DNA from: Cylicocyclus nassatus
Taxonomy: Eukaryota; Nematoda; Chromadorea; Rhabditida; Strongylidae
DNA: 64,000 nucleotides
Reading direction: 5' to 3'
Assembly: GCA_958299035.1 (NCBI GenBank)
Contig: CATQJL010000316.1
Location: 36,149,441-36,213,440, forward strand
Both the position numbers and the translations under genes were made by a program. This document shows positions 34,493-47,600 of the stretch, one piece after another; positions within the stretch are counted from its first letter, which is position 1; every line of letters begins with the position of its first letter. The notes beneath the pieces were generated by a model, which had not been told where the DNA came from, did no database searches, and saw only the letters and a list, made by a program, of their open reading frames with translations.

Positions 34493-36750
34493 CCCTGCTT
34501 TAGGTGACGTGCGGGCCCCAGCGTAGAAGTTTCCGTTTCTCTCTGTCCCTCGCTTCAGATCCACAATCTTCTTGGCTGACGTCGATGGCTGCGTCTACGT
34601 GTTCCAGGGGCAAAAATCGTATCCAGCTGATTTCTCAGCTGGTCCATCCGTTTCGTTACGAACACATGCCCACCTCATGCCCTTGTTGGAGGTCTTCCTC
34701 GGGGACGTTTTGCTTTGCGAGGAATCCACTGAGATTTTTTTAGGGTCCATCTCTCGTCTGTTCTTCTCATAATGTGACCGGCCCATCGATGCTTCGCTTT
34801 CGCAACGTGATCCGCTGGGTCACGAAAGCGGGAAGGTCTTCTCATATCCGTACTGCGAAGTCCACAAAGTTGTTGTTGTTGTTGTTGTTGTTCGTGTCGA
34901 GTCATCTTCAGAAAATTGCGCTCAAGCGTTCTGCGGGTGTTCCGTAAAGCTTTTGACGTGGCTACAGTATCGGTCTAAGTCTCAGCTGCGTAACAGAGCG
35001 CCGGAAGAACGGTTGAGTCGATCAGGTGGGCACGAAGCTCCGGGTCCGTCAGTTGGTCGGTGGTTTCATTCAGAGGCCCGAAAGCGGCCCAGGCTGCTTT
35101 TCTTCTCCTGTTAAGTTCTTCTCTCAAGTCGTTCTCCATGCTTATCGAACGTCCGAGATACATGTAAGAAGACGGCTCCATGATATGAGTGCCTTTTAAT
35201 GCCATTTCTGCATCTTTGCAAAACGTTTTTTATGATTTGGATATTCTTCCGATTTATTCGCAGTCCTATCTTCTTTCCTGCTTCGTTTAATTCAGCATCG
35301 TCTCTGCTTTTGATACTGCTCGAAAAGGGGATGATGTCGTCCGCAAAACGAAGGTTCAACAGAGATCCCCTATCATCTCGTATGCCTCTCTCGCCCCAGT
35401 CCAATGACTTCATCACCCAATGCAAGGCCGCGGTGAACGGCTTCGGCGAAATTGTGTCGCCTTGTCGGACTTCCTTCCCGAAAGGGAGAGTCAGGGGGCG
35501 ACGGAACAGCTGCATCGTCGTTGTACAGTCTTTGTAACACTCGGCTAGTGTCCTCACGTAAGCTGGGTCCACTCCTTGATCGACTAGCGTGACTAGCGCT
35601 GGCAGGATGGCTTTGGTTCCGACGCTATCAAATTCTTTCTCATAGTCGAAGGTTAGGACGAGAGGCAGTCGGTACTCCCGGCAGACTTTTGTGACCCTCG
35701 AAAACGTCTGGATATGGTCCATGCAGATGAATCCTTTGCGAAGTCCAGCTTTTTCTGGGGTGGGGCTTCATCCAGTGTCCTAGATATGCGAGCGAGGATA
35801 ATCTTTGGAAAAGCTTGTACAACACACTCAGCAGGCATATTGGACGGTAAATCCGAAGATCCTTTCACCCTTTTTGAAAAGAAGGACGGTCCTTGACGTT
35901 CTGATCGGGAATCCTCTCCCTCTGAAGGTAAGATGTCAGGTGCGACGCGAGAATCTCGTGTAGATGTTGTCCTCCGGCTCGCAGAAATTCGACGGAAAAG
36001 TGGTCTGGCCTTGGTGCCGTGGACGTCTTCATGGTCTGAATCGGTCGCACTTCAGCAGGTAGAATTCGTGCTGTTACTTCTCCAGTAGGAACAGCGATAT
36101 ATTCCATCTTGTATCGGGAAGAATTCGGAGTCCCGTCTGCGTTTAATAGTGCAGCCAGCGGTACGTGATATTCACAGTGATCCCTTTGGCACTTCTTGAG
36201 ACTTCGTCTTTCTTCGGCTGCCAGTATCTTGGCTTGCCTGTGCTTCCTGAGGTCCTTCTGCAAAGCTGTTCTACAGTAGGCGTTGGTTATCAGTCGCTCG
36301 AGATAAGTTGCTTTCGGATACAGCCTCAGAAATTTTTTCCTTTCGAGCATTTCCTTGGTGGTCTTCGAAATGCTTTCCAAGTTCTTTCCAAAAGTCACTG
36401 AGGCGCACTCTCCGCAGGCTCGCAATCCTTTCAGAAGCTGGTGTAGTCGTACGTGGGTCCTCCTCGTACCATCATAAACGACATTCTTCCTTCTTGCGGC
36501 ACTGCGGCAGACCTTCTTTCCCACCTTTCGACTGAATCGTTCTTCGCTCGAAGGAGGCGGTGATCAGAGCCACTGCAGAAGGATGAAATTACTACGACGT
36601 CGAGCAAGCTCCACCTTCGGTTGCTGAGAATGTGGTCGATCTCCGCGTGAGTCGTTCCATCGTTCAATTCCTACATCCGCGATGTTCTTTCTTAAGATGG
36701 AATTTTCGTAGAAAAGTCGTGCGGCGGAGAGAAGCCTGTGAGAAGTCAAT
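34493..36750 (-). pseudogene. RTE-type non-LTR retrotransposon, 5'-truncated and frameshifted
   Basis: On the minus strand the order follows RTE polyproteins. The end of the endonuclease (TTHAEIDHILSNRRWSLLDV, SGSDHRLLRAK) lies at 36431-36700. A linker at 35865-36524 contains TAPRPDHFSVEFLRAGG. The reverse transcriptase at 35111-35722 shows LVLTFDYEKEFDSV, FGKEVRQGDTISPK and LRFADDIIPFSSS. C-terminal blocks with YLGRSISMENDLREEL (34975-35205) and RWAGHIMRRTDERWT, GRPPTR (34675-34905) follow. A run of CAA codons (about 34869-34892) encodes seven glutamines. At least five frame changes separate these blocks and most of the endonuclease is missing. It is a dead, 5'-truncated copy, the usual fate of such insertions. 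Confidence 0.88.
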
Positions 36751-36796
36751 GCATGTTAAACATATTGTTTCTACTACCAGTTCGTGAATAGTTCAA

Positions 36797-37506
36797 TCAT
36801 AACTTATAATAACGGGCCAAGGGTGTTTACGTCTTTGTGTGTGTGTTTGTGTATGTTGTGTGTGTCTGTTACGAGAATTCGTAGAGCGTGTTCCAGCCAA
36901 CGTCCTAAACCGAAATTCTGCATAGTGCACGCTACCTGCATGAAAGCCCACCATGCAAAAGCATGAGCGGATCCGTTGAGTGGATCCGTTGAAAATTGCG
37001 CGTCAAGCGGTTCCACTTGGCTTCTGACCAGCAAAATTGGGCCGGTACCAACACTTTTTGCGAAGTCATGAATATGTTTGACAGGCTAATGTGCAGGCCA
37101 TGGACAATAACCCAAACAATTTAACCAAAGCTGATTAGTTTACGAAAACGGCGCCAAAAAGAACAAGTTGCATAAATGTTCAATTTGCCAAGATTTCAAA
37201 TGAACGTTTGAAGATTTTTGCACAGGGATGTAGCCCACAATGATTATTGTCGTTATGGCGATCATCAAGCCATAAAAAGTTTGAAAACCAATTCAAATTC
37301 GCAATAATTCTTCTCGGGAAAGTTTCATCCACGCGAAAATACCGATCTCACACAAAAAAACTCTAGGAATGAGTAGTTGTTTACAAATCATTCGTGATAG
37401 TCTGCATGGCTCGGTGAGTTTCAATGTCATTATTATGCGGGAACGAGTTAGGCGTACAGAAAGTTGGGCTAGTGCGAGCCTCTTCGAATCAGAGGTGACG
37501 CACTGG
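36797..37506 (+). mobile_element. Non-autonomous Helitron (710 bp)
   Basis: It begins TCATAACTTATAATAACG after an A and ends CACTGG before a T, as Helitrons insert between A and T. A hairpin (CCTCTTCGAATCAGAGG) lies 11 nt before the CTGG terminus, a standard Helitron 3' feature. It shares its 5' end, GCGTGTTCCAGCCAACGTCC and 3' hairpin region with the copy at 54714-55421. No Rep/helicase is encoded. Confidence 0.85.
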
Positions 37507-38581
37507 TAACAAAATATAGGAATACTTTGCGATAGTCGGCTGTTTGCTAATGTTTCAAGTCGTCAAACAAGTTACAATTTGCTAGAGCGTCTTTTTGCTT
37601 CAAGGACCCTGTGATACATATTGAACGATTTGCAAAAATGCAAAAATCTGTCGGTATATAGGGGATTTGGACTCTTGACCACCTGTTTCGTGTTCCCCAC
37701 AGCTATCCACTTCGTCGTTTGTGCGCACCTGTGCGTACTTGGTGCCACTTACTTACAGCGAGCCGTGGTCATCCTAGGAAACTATCACTCATAACTTTTC
37801 TCATCACTGAGCAGCTAAAAACAGGATCTAGTATTAGTGCCCAAGGGCAAAATGATGTGCACCACGTGTGGAAACCCCACTCCGAGTCATTCCTTTGTAA
37901 GATCCGAATCGATGACATTCAATAAAAAATTTTGACAGTGTCGATAACCCTTTTTTTAGAAAGCTAATACGATTTATTTTATCACTCTACCAATCTTTCG
38001 TATCGTTGACAAGACTAAGAAAAAGATTTGCATTGGTTTATAACCTCAAGAGGATATGAGTAACCATCTTGTGTAAGTCTTAGGTGATTTATCTTGTGTT
38101 ACTTTGATTCGTTACATAGCTCCTAAATACCATACATCTTCATTTGCACCAATCTTTTTCTTCATATGAAAAATGAAATGTGTTTATTACGTAATGATGA
38201 GTGGTTCGATAACATTGCTTTTTTGCGTGTGTTCCTCCTTTGTTCACATAGTGGATAGCTGTCATGCTAATTCTTTGCTGTTCTTTGACACTGATAATGA
38301 AAAACAGTAAGTTGCTTACAATCTCATTTCAAGTTTTTTCAATTTCTAACAATAACTTCTTTACTAAGATAATGCATTTCAATCTGCTTGACTCTCTTCT
38401 AAAATTTTGCGGTACGTCAATTAGAGCTATACATAGCTTTGCTTTCATTTTTATGATTAGTGTTTTATAGTACAAGTCCAGAACATCAGTCACCAATGAA
38501 CTCTGATTTGAATATACAAGTGTCTCAAAATTGTTGCTAACTCCAATTTTGTATATGTAGTTAAGATAGATAGAAGCAGTG
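37507..38581 (+). promoter_or_regulatory. Upstream region of the intact acid phosphatase gene
   Basis: AT-rich sequence between the Helitron and the start codon. It contains GATA-type sites: TTATCT (AGATAA on the other strand) at 38089-38094, CGATAAC at about 38208 and TGATAA at 38292-38297. In C. elegans the related intestinal phosphatase gene pho-1 depends on the GATA factor ELT-2, so these are plausible intestinal enhancer sites. A GAAGCAG just before the ATG could serve as a trans-splice acceptor, but it lacks a pyrimidine tract. No TATA box stands out. Confidence 0.35.
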
Positions 38582-38665
38582 ATGTCGACAGCCTTCATAC
38601 TTTTCTTCCTTTTGCTGAAACAATCGGCGTTGGCCGCAGAAATGGAACTGCTTCTTGTACATGCG
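38582..38665 (+). CDS. Acid phosphatase exon 1: signal peptide
   Basis: 28 codons begin at ATG with [18 protein letters not shown] and continue EMELLLVHA to a GTAAGA donor. The ATG is chosen because it opens a typical signal peptide and the next exon (48-bp intron) continues directly with the active site. Confidence 0.88.
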
Positions 38666-41600
38666 GTAAGAGCCGATGCGTTTTACCCATGCAAGAAATA
38701 CTATTGAATTCAGCTTTGGAGGCACGGAGACCGATCACCAACAAAAACATTCCCAAAAGACCCCATACAAGAGGATGACTGGAAATTTGGAGGCGGGGGT
38801 TTTGGACAACTCTCACCGGTGAGTTATTATCCTAAAAGTGATGATTGTATTTGCGTCTTCGTCATTTTGCATGTTCTGAATTATGTTCCGAAAAAGGGCT
38901 TATCATGGCCTATCTACGCCGATTTCTTAGCTTATAAAGATGGAAATCTTATGAAGCAAAAAGGCGCAGAAATTTTGAGGTGCCATTTCGGCATTTGATG
39001 ATTTTTGCGTTATAAGTAAGTGATTTTGCGCAAATTGTCATCGATTATGGAAATTGGAAGATGGCGTTTTCGTCACTTTAAGAAAAAGGGGATTAGCTTG
39101 AAATCAAGGGTTAATCAGGATGTTGAACAGAACTTTCTGGGGATGGGCGGAACGTTTTGCATTGAAAATGGTTAGACAAGGAGAAGACGGTGGACCATAC
39201 CGTGCAACCTAACTGCACGTTTAGCCGAGGCCATAGCAGAGAATAAGCCCAATATACAGATCTAGTGCGTCTTTTGGCTTGACGAAGCATGACCTTCTAC
39301 GGCAAACGTCGTCAAAACGTCCTCCAAGATTTGACTAGAGGCACTTCGATACATAACGTACTCCTCAAATCTTGCTCTGTCAGATTATCATTGCTATCTT
39401 TCGCAAGCTCTATGAATGGTGCATGTCTCGACTTAAAGACTAATCTGAACGCTCGCTGATCAGATAATTTTCTTGGGGTTGGGCGCGCTGCCGTTTGAGA
39501 AACTTTGAGAAATTTATATTGCAAAAGTGACAGGAATGTGACAAAAGGCCTTTAATCAAGAATGCATTACTTACCGATTTTTGTTGGAAATTAGTGTTTT
39601 TGATTACGCACGAACTTTTGGAACAACTTAAATATACGTGAAAATTCAGATCGGAATGCGACAACACTATAACCTCGGCAGACAAATTAGACGACGATAC
39701 ATCGACAGACTCGGATTTCTGTCAAAAAAGTATTCATCAAAAGAGGTATAAACTGTTGGCTCCATCGCTTTATCTGATCGAAAGACATACATAATAATAC
39801 ATTTCCTGTTCAACGTTTTGAAGATATACGTCCGCTCAACTGATTTCAATAGAACAATAATATCGGCACTGTCGAATCTGATGGGAATGTATGGTTATAA
39901 CCATGGTCACAGCGAAAAAAATGTCGATTATCCAGATGTAGAAGGATGGCCTACAGGATATGTTCCTATTGCAGTACACACGGTTGAAGCGGCCACAGAC
40001 TATGTAAGATTTTTTGGTTTGTTCATTAAAAAGCCACTACTGAGCATAGCGTTTTCGCATTTTACTTCAAAAAGCCAATTGCTCTGTTCTTGAAGCATCC
40101 GAGTCGATGTCTAAAAATCTGGGAAGTTCTATTTGAGGAAAAAATGAAAACGAGACTCAAGTCTTTCAAGCTGCGCTAGTGCTGTGTGCCAGTGACTTTT
40201 TCTTTGGGTTGAGGCCGTCCTTCCCGGCAACATGATGGGGAATTTAGAGCGTTGCGGTGGCTATCCCCCCTCCTCAACTAATCTAATATTAGTGAAATCT
40301 ACAGCGAAAAAGCGCGTCTGGAAAGCATGAAATCCACTTTTCTTGTTTTAGGGATCTGTCTTAGGGTCTTACGGAGTCTTAGGGATCCTTTTCTTTGTTC
40401 CAGACCCCGCTCACTTACACGTATTTTGCAACGAGTGTGGACATGAAAAGCTTCAAAGTTCTCATTTTCGCCACTTTTTCTCTGCAAAGCCCAGATGAGG
40501 GTCCAGCATAACGAGAGGGCTCTGAAGAAGTAAAAACCGGAGAACGAGATTTTTCCGGAGCGATGCCTGTAAGGCTTTGATGCACAGCTTTTATAAAAAT
40601 TTTACCATTTTGATAGAGCTTGTTTTTTCTTTTGGATCGCTTCACTCTTTTATGAAAACCATGAAAAAACAAGTCAGCAGCTTTTCACAAACACGAAACA
40701 ATAGTACACCTAGGGTAAAAAGCTGTAAATACGGGTTTGTAGACCTCCCTGTGATTCGCCGACGAGTTGAAGAACGATCAAAATATTTGATATCTTTATC
40801 ACGACACCAGCTCTGTCCGATAAATCACAGTCGACGACAAAATTCTTTTGTCTAAATGAGCAATTCTTTATAGTATTTGTTCCCAGGGAAGAATACTAAC
40901 AAGGGAATGGCAGGACTCATACCAGCCGTTCCAAACAAGCTGTAAATCATCGGTTTCGTCTTAAATCGCTGATTTTATATACCTTTTTTATCTGCCAAGC
41001 GACTATCTAGAAGGCCCGATGGCGCAGATTTACAGTGGCTATGAATTTCAATTACAAGGAACAAGCAAGTGCACTAAAAAACTAAATGAGTGTTTTTGAA
41101 ACCTATTTCGTAGAACATGCGTTACAGAACACTCAAATCGCACACTCCAACGCTCAAAACCAGGGTCAAGCGTGGGGTGCGGCACGCCACACCTGAGGGG
41201 TCGTATTGAGGAGTCAAAAGGGGAGGGGGTCGTAGTTGGGTAATCTGATAATAGTGTAACATGATATTCGTATCGTATCCATACTTAGTATGTCAAATAA
41301 CCCCTGTAGACAAAGTGTGAGCGAATTCTGAAGATTCAAGATACCAGGCTACCTAAGTGAAATGGTCAAATTCCAACATGGTTAATTTTGTTTCAAAGGT
41401 GAATTAGCTATCCGTTCTTGCACTCAGGACAAAGCACTACTCCATCTTTGTCCACCTCCTTCAAAAGACCTGCAAATTGTGGAATTAGGAGCCAACCAGA
41501 ATCTCGTTTTTCCCTCTTTTCGCTTTTGATCGCTGTGCTTTCACCAAATATTACTCAGAGCTAAAAAGACGAATCAGGCTCCAAAAACATTTTTAGCGGA

Positions 41601-44600
41601 CAGTACTTATATGAATCGATAGCCTAGATCTCTAGTTTTCACAGGAGCAATTTGAGCCTGATTCGTTTTCTTTGCTCTGAGTGATATTTGGTGAAAGCAC
41701 AGCCATTGAAAACGAAAAACGGAGTCAAATTTCTTTGTGTTCATTAGGGTGCCTTCATACCGCGCCGGCAGCCGCCGCTGGCAGCCCGTAGCAGCCCGCA
41801 GCAGCCGCTGGCAGCCCGTAGCAGCCCGTAGCAGCCGCCAGCAGCCCGTAGCAGCCGCCAGCAGCCCGTAGCCGCCGCTGGCCGCCTTTGTCATAGAAGC
41901 GCAAATCATCAAATTCTTAGTCCTTTCCTGCGCCTGCCCATATTTTCCATCTTCAACGCCGATGTGATATGACTGAAGCAGAACATACCTAAAAAAATCA
42001 ACAAATAGCAACCTGCAGGAACTGGACGCATCCAAAGTCAGAAGAAATCACATTGCGAAGAAACTTTGGTGAAATATGGTTCAATTGCGAGAGGGAAACT
42101 GAGCATCGATAGGATAACCAATCTACGGTAACAAGATAATAACAAGAACGGACAAGGTATGTTGTTATATGAGATGAAACTGCGGCAACAGAAAGGAATA
42201 AGCGTGGAGGATGGAGGGTAGGCGGTTGCACTTAAAATAGTAAGAATTTGATGATTTTGCGCTTGTATGACAAAAGCGGCCAGCGGCGGACGGGCTGCCA
42301 CGGGCTGCCGGCGGCTGCTGCGGGCTGCTGCGGGCTGCTGGCGGCTGCTACGGGCTGCCAGCGGCTGCTACGGGCTGCCAGCGGCGGCTGCCGGTGCGGT
42401 ATGAAGGCACCCTAATTTGCTTGATTCTTATCGGAGAGGGGAGTTTGTTCGAGGTTACCTTTTGTATACCGATTGTACAGCGGGAATCAAAGTTGTTAAG
42501 TTGCTTGATGAAGAGAACAAATGCCTGGGCATTTTTACCTCTTTACTTTGAAGACTGAGCAAGCTCTGCGATAGAAGACTGAGCGTCATGAAAGAGTTTC
42601 TGAATTACCAACACTTACTTCCACTCTCGCCAACTTGCTTCGATCAAGCTTCAAATACACGTTGTTAAGTTGTTGCCAGCGGAACACGAATCAACTATAT
42701 GCAAAAGGCGTAATCAGTTGCGCAAAATCGCACAGGAATCCGAAGAAGCAAAAGCCTTCCTCACCAGTCATGAAGTGAGTTTGATTGATTGAATATATAT
42801 GCTATATTATCTGGAAACAAAGCTTTGAGAGTACTTTTGTAACTTTTCTCTTCATCGATTGTAGTGCGCTATTCCTAAGTAGTGTGATACAAGTTTGCAG
42901 AAACTGTTTGATTTTTGAGCAGTTTGCATGGGCAAATTCCAAAATCTGGTTTTACTCGGTGATGAGGTGACAAAAATAAAGTTTTTCGCAATCTAAGCTA
43001 AATCAGGTCGAAACTGCACACGAACATTTGCTAAACAGTTTTTGTAGTTCAGACTTTGTGTGCTCGCACCAGACAGTAAACTGTATTTTTGGATTTTGAC
43101 TAATACCCACTTTCCTGCGAGACAAACCAACTTTCGCAAACTCTAGCTTGCCTCGTTATCAAAAATCACACAGCTTATGCAATTTTCTCGCCCACAATAA
43201 ACCCTACAATGTGCCAAATTTTGGGCGCACCACACTCAAAAAGGAAAAAGTCGTGAAGTTGATTGCGTTTATTTATTTGACAATCAGATGACTGTGCTTA
43301 GATAGCATGCAATTACTGGACAGAGATTTGTGTTCAGGTTGTCGAGTTGTTCAAAAACTTAACTGCTTTTTGTGGACAGAATATTACCGTTAACAATTTC
43401 TGGAGTATACGTGATATACTTATGATCGAGGTGAGTTGAAAAAGCACGATTTTGAGTATGAAGGCTCACATGAATACGCCTAGTGCGACGTACAAAGCCT
43501 ATCAATTGCAGAGTTGGGTGCACCACCGTCTCCGCCTCCGCGCTGCCGCCTCACCTAGACGCTGCACCTCTTCCGCAGACATGCTGTCTTATCACAATCC
43601 ACACGAACATGGAAAAGGCGGAGCTTCAATCGCTGATCAAGCGTGCGAAATTGATTGAAGAGCATGCTCGTGAAAGAGGCGCAGAGTCCAGGCGAGACGG
43701 CCACGCTGGAGCGGAGGTGCTGGTGCAAATTGGTAAGCCCTGTATCTTCTTATACATCGCACAAGTATAAGCGCATACCGTAGTACCCTTTCTTTCAATA
43801 GCATTGGCGGCAAGAAGGCGACCGCTCGCACCCGCAACGCACTCTGCGTCTTGCTCGCGCGCGTGCTTTCTAATCTTTCCCTAGCCTTAATTAGGCCTCG
43901 TAGCCCCACCTCCCACCACTAATTCCCTTGAATCAAAGGATATATGATGTATGCACATGTGGTAGTCATGAGGTAGAAATCTTGGAAGATTTCTTTTGGG
44001 ATTCGTATAAGAAAAGTCTTCCCTATTATCATAAGATGCATTTTAAAACGCTCGAGTCTGTCCTTATTATCTGTAAGATGCTCTTTGAAAAATACTGTAT
44101 ACAGTACATTTTCTAAAACGTGCGATACATCACATAGTCAAAATCTGCGGCGATAAAGGTTTTTTGCATACCGAAGACAAAAACCATGGATTGCAAGCGA
44201 TTTAGCTTTCGAATTTAGTAGACTACTGAGCAAATTAGCACTTATAATTTTGATGCTTCGCAGGCGTGCAACTTGCTGTTCAAAAAAAAAACTCAATAGT
44301 TTGCTCAAAGACCGCATCGCAGATACTGAATTTGGTGTTAACCAATATTGGGTGCCACTACGCTGAAGGAATTGTTTATTCGGGAAACAATTCCAGTGGA
44401 ATATAGATTTGGCGAGACGAGTCCAGAAGTGAGCATCCAGGTCTATTTATGCCACTATTTTGGGCGTGGCAACCTAGATGCTTCCTTCTGGCAAACAATA
44501 GTATCATACAGGTATCACTCGAAAATTATTGATGCTTACATGAAAGTAATAGCCGCCAAGTGTGCTATCAAGCAGCAATGGGGGGTGACCTTCGCGGCTT

Positions 44601-47600
44601 AAGTGTTCCACGCTAGGATGGTTTGTCAACGACAAGAATAATATACAATGTAAAATAATGGTCGATAATTATTCTATTATTATCGACACCGAAAGCATAT
44701 GAACTTATTGCCTTGAAAGCAACGTGATGTGCATCTTATCAATACCGGTGCCAAAGTATTTCTCTTAAAGGCACCGTCCACCCAAAATGGAAGTTCGACC
44801 ATGGTCGCCCTGCCCACTTGCATGCTTTATCTCGCCTGCGCTTGTTGCAGAGGGTTCTCGAAACAGGGATTTTTGGGGGTTTCGCCGATTTTCGACTCCA
44901 TATTCGGATTCAGGGCTTTCAGAAGGCCTGAAGGCGACAAAACCATTGAATTCGAGATTTTGAGTGGACGGTGCCTTTAAGTGGCTTGTATCAATGTCCA
45001 GTTTGAAACTATCACGTTGATTTGCATGGGACATTACTGCGATACGCAAGATCTACATAAGAGTTCAGTTGTTCGAATTCATCGAAATTCTACATAAGTT
45101 AGCTGGAGCAAGAATCAAAAACTATTTATCGTCGTGGGTTAGAATGTGAGAAAGTGGCGTAGTAGTATGAGGTGTCGTCATGACCAGGTCGGACCAAGGT
45201 TCAATCCCTCCCCTAAACCAACCAGCTTCATTTTCGGCAAAATGCGTACATTCTTGCACAGGCTGACCATGCTCTTCAACATGTACTGATTAGTCTCTTC
45301 GATTTGTCAGTTTAAAAAGCTTTTTTTGGTCTTGAAAATTGCGGAAAAAGAACAAAACTTTCGACTATACTCTTGGACTTGCGGCATACGTCATCAGCAC
45401 TGAGCAAGTCGTGAGCCTGAGGTGTACTTTAATATATAACGCAATCCTCAGTTCTCGCTTCAGCAGTTTTTTGCTTGTTCCTCTCCCTCGTTAATCTAAC
45501 GCGCTTGTTTCGATCTCAGAGGAAATTCAAAAGTTATCGATGCAACACATTATTGCAAAAAGTGATTGATATTTCAGCGGCAGATGTCAAAAATCGTGCG
45601 CTACAGCAACAAATATAGTACTATTTTGCAAGACAACTTTGTTGTACTTTGCCAAAAAGCGTCGGATTTCTGCGCAGCATTGTTCAAAGAAAATCATAAG
45701 CATAAAGCAATAGAAAAGAATTTTCTAGGGGAATTAGTGATGAACTGTTGAAAAGCATGCCCATTTGTCTTGCGGCGATAAGTCGTACACTTCACATTTT
45801 TGATAGGACTCCAAGGTACAAGATACGCAAAAGTTCGGTCCAGCTTCGACCCACCGTAAACTTTCTTTCAGAATCTGAGTCGTACTGAAGCTCAAAAAAT
45901 TAAGAAAAATTCATATCTTCGTTGAAAAAGTCCTACGGTTCGCATTTATTCCTGATCTAATCGAGAAAACGAAAGTATAATATTAATGTTCCAACAAAAA
46001 CGAAGCTATGTTGTTTCCACTTCATGTAATTGTATACCACAAGCCCTTAGTCATAGGCCCTAGTTCTTAAAAATCATCAAATTTAGTTTTCCTTAGTCGG
46101 CTGTTCCATGCTGAAATCAATATTTTTCTTCGTTTTTTCTTTCGTAAGAGCAGGAAAATTTTCGTTTTACGATTTATAGATGAGGAAAAAGTCCAGGAAT
46201 GATATGTCTAAGTGGTATGCAGTTTGTGTAAACAGCTTGGAGACCCGCTAGTCTTTTTTTTACGAAGATATGAATTTTTCTTTCATTTTTGAGCCTTCAG
46301 TACGACTCAGATTTTGGATGCCAACTTACGGCGGGTCGAAGCTGATGCGAGCTTTTACACCATCTTGTAGAGCTTGCTTTGCTCTATCCTATGGTATCCT
46401 GGAGACCCATTAAATATGAAGCGCACGACTTACCGCCGTAAGAAGCTTAAGTGTAACAAGACTCATGTTACAACATACTGGCGTACAAACGGTTACTCGT
46501 ACAAACATCAGCTAATCTCTTGATGCCAATCACTCTTAGTGATGATGTTTTAACCAAAAAAAACAATACTTACTACTGCTTCAAATTCAAATGGCCTCTT
46601 CATGTTTTCGTTCAATGTTATCATTCGGTATTACACTCGGCCGAACTGTTACAGTAAAAGATTCAGTTTTGAGTAAAGAGGGTGAGGCAAAAGTCTAGGA
46701 GCCCCCTCGCGATATTGTAGATTACAATACTACCGATTATTTTGATTCCAAATTTATGCCACGTAATGCTGCAATTATCCTTCATGAACCACACTTTACC
46801 TAACAAAACCACTATGTAAGAATGAAATTTATTGAAAAAGTGTTTGTGCAGAGCGAGAATTTCGAGCAGTACTACAGTTTCTTTCATAGCTGAAGATACT
46901 GTATTTTCACATTTTGATGCATATAATGTAGAGGAGGCTTTGCGCTATCACATCGAGTGGTTGTGTTTACCTGGAACAATTCTTTCAAAAATCTAGAACA
47001 AAAATTAATATTAGGTTGTTACACAACTTATGCTACACTTTAACTCTTTACGGTCATATATCGGACATTTCGAATTTTTAATAGTTCCCAGGATACCCGA
47101 CGCAAAGCAAGCTTTACAAGATGTTATGCAAAAGTTTGCACCAGCTTCAAACCACCTTAAGTTTGCATTTAGAATCTGAATTGCAATGAAGGCTCAAAAA
47201 AAACAGAGAAAATTTAATATTTTCTTCCAAAGATATCCTACGGATCTCCAACTTGCTCACACAAATTGCACACCACATTAGACATTCATATGTGCCGTTC
47301 CTGCATTTTCCTTTCTTGTCTATAAACCGCGAAAACAAAACTTTTTATGCTTATACAAAAACAAACTACGCTGTTCCCATACATACAATCTTATAGTACA
47401 AGACTTCAAAAGTATAGCCGCAAACTTTCCGCTCCACACAGCCCTAGTAATTCCCGAAAATTACCGAATTTAGCTTCCCTCGCTTGAGTGTATCATTCTA
47501 AACTCAATATTTTTCGAGAAGGCCGGAAATTTGCGGTGATTCAAGGGCCTGTAGTTACGATTATATGAGTGGAAACAGCATAGTTTTTTTGTAAAAAAAT

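Noticed and set aside
34675..34905. Polyglutamine host protein
   Set aside because: The Gln run is followed by RTE C-terminal motifs (RWAGHIMRR, GRPPTR), so it belongs to the dead retrotransposon.
41607..42035. Repetitive open frame (AATGCWRLL units) as a low-complexity protein
   Set aside because: It only translates the subterminal GC repeats of a TIR element and has no gene context.
43483..43770. Open frames crossing 43483-43909 as exons
   Set aside because: They overlap palindromic MITEs seen in several other places; the GC-rich arms create open frames on both strands.
45150..45220. tRNA-like sequence with GTGGCGTAGTAG and GGTTCAATCCC
   Set aside because: The two boxes resemble internal tRNA promoter elements, but the T stem and acceptor stem do not pair, so no cloverleaf forms. 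At best it is a SINE or tRNA-derived relic.
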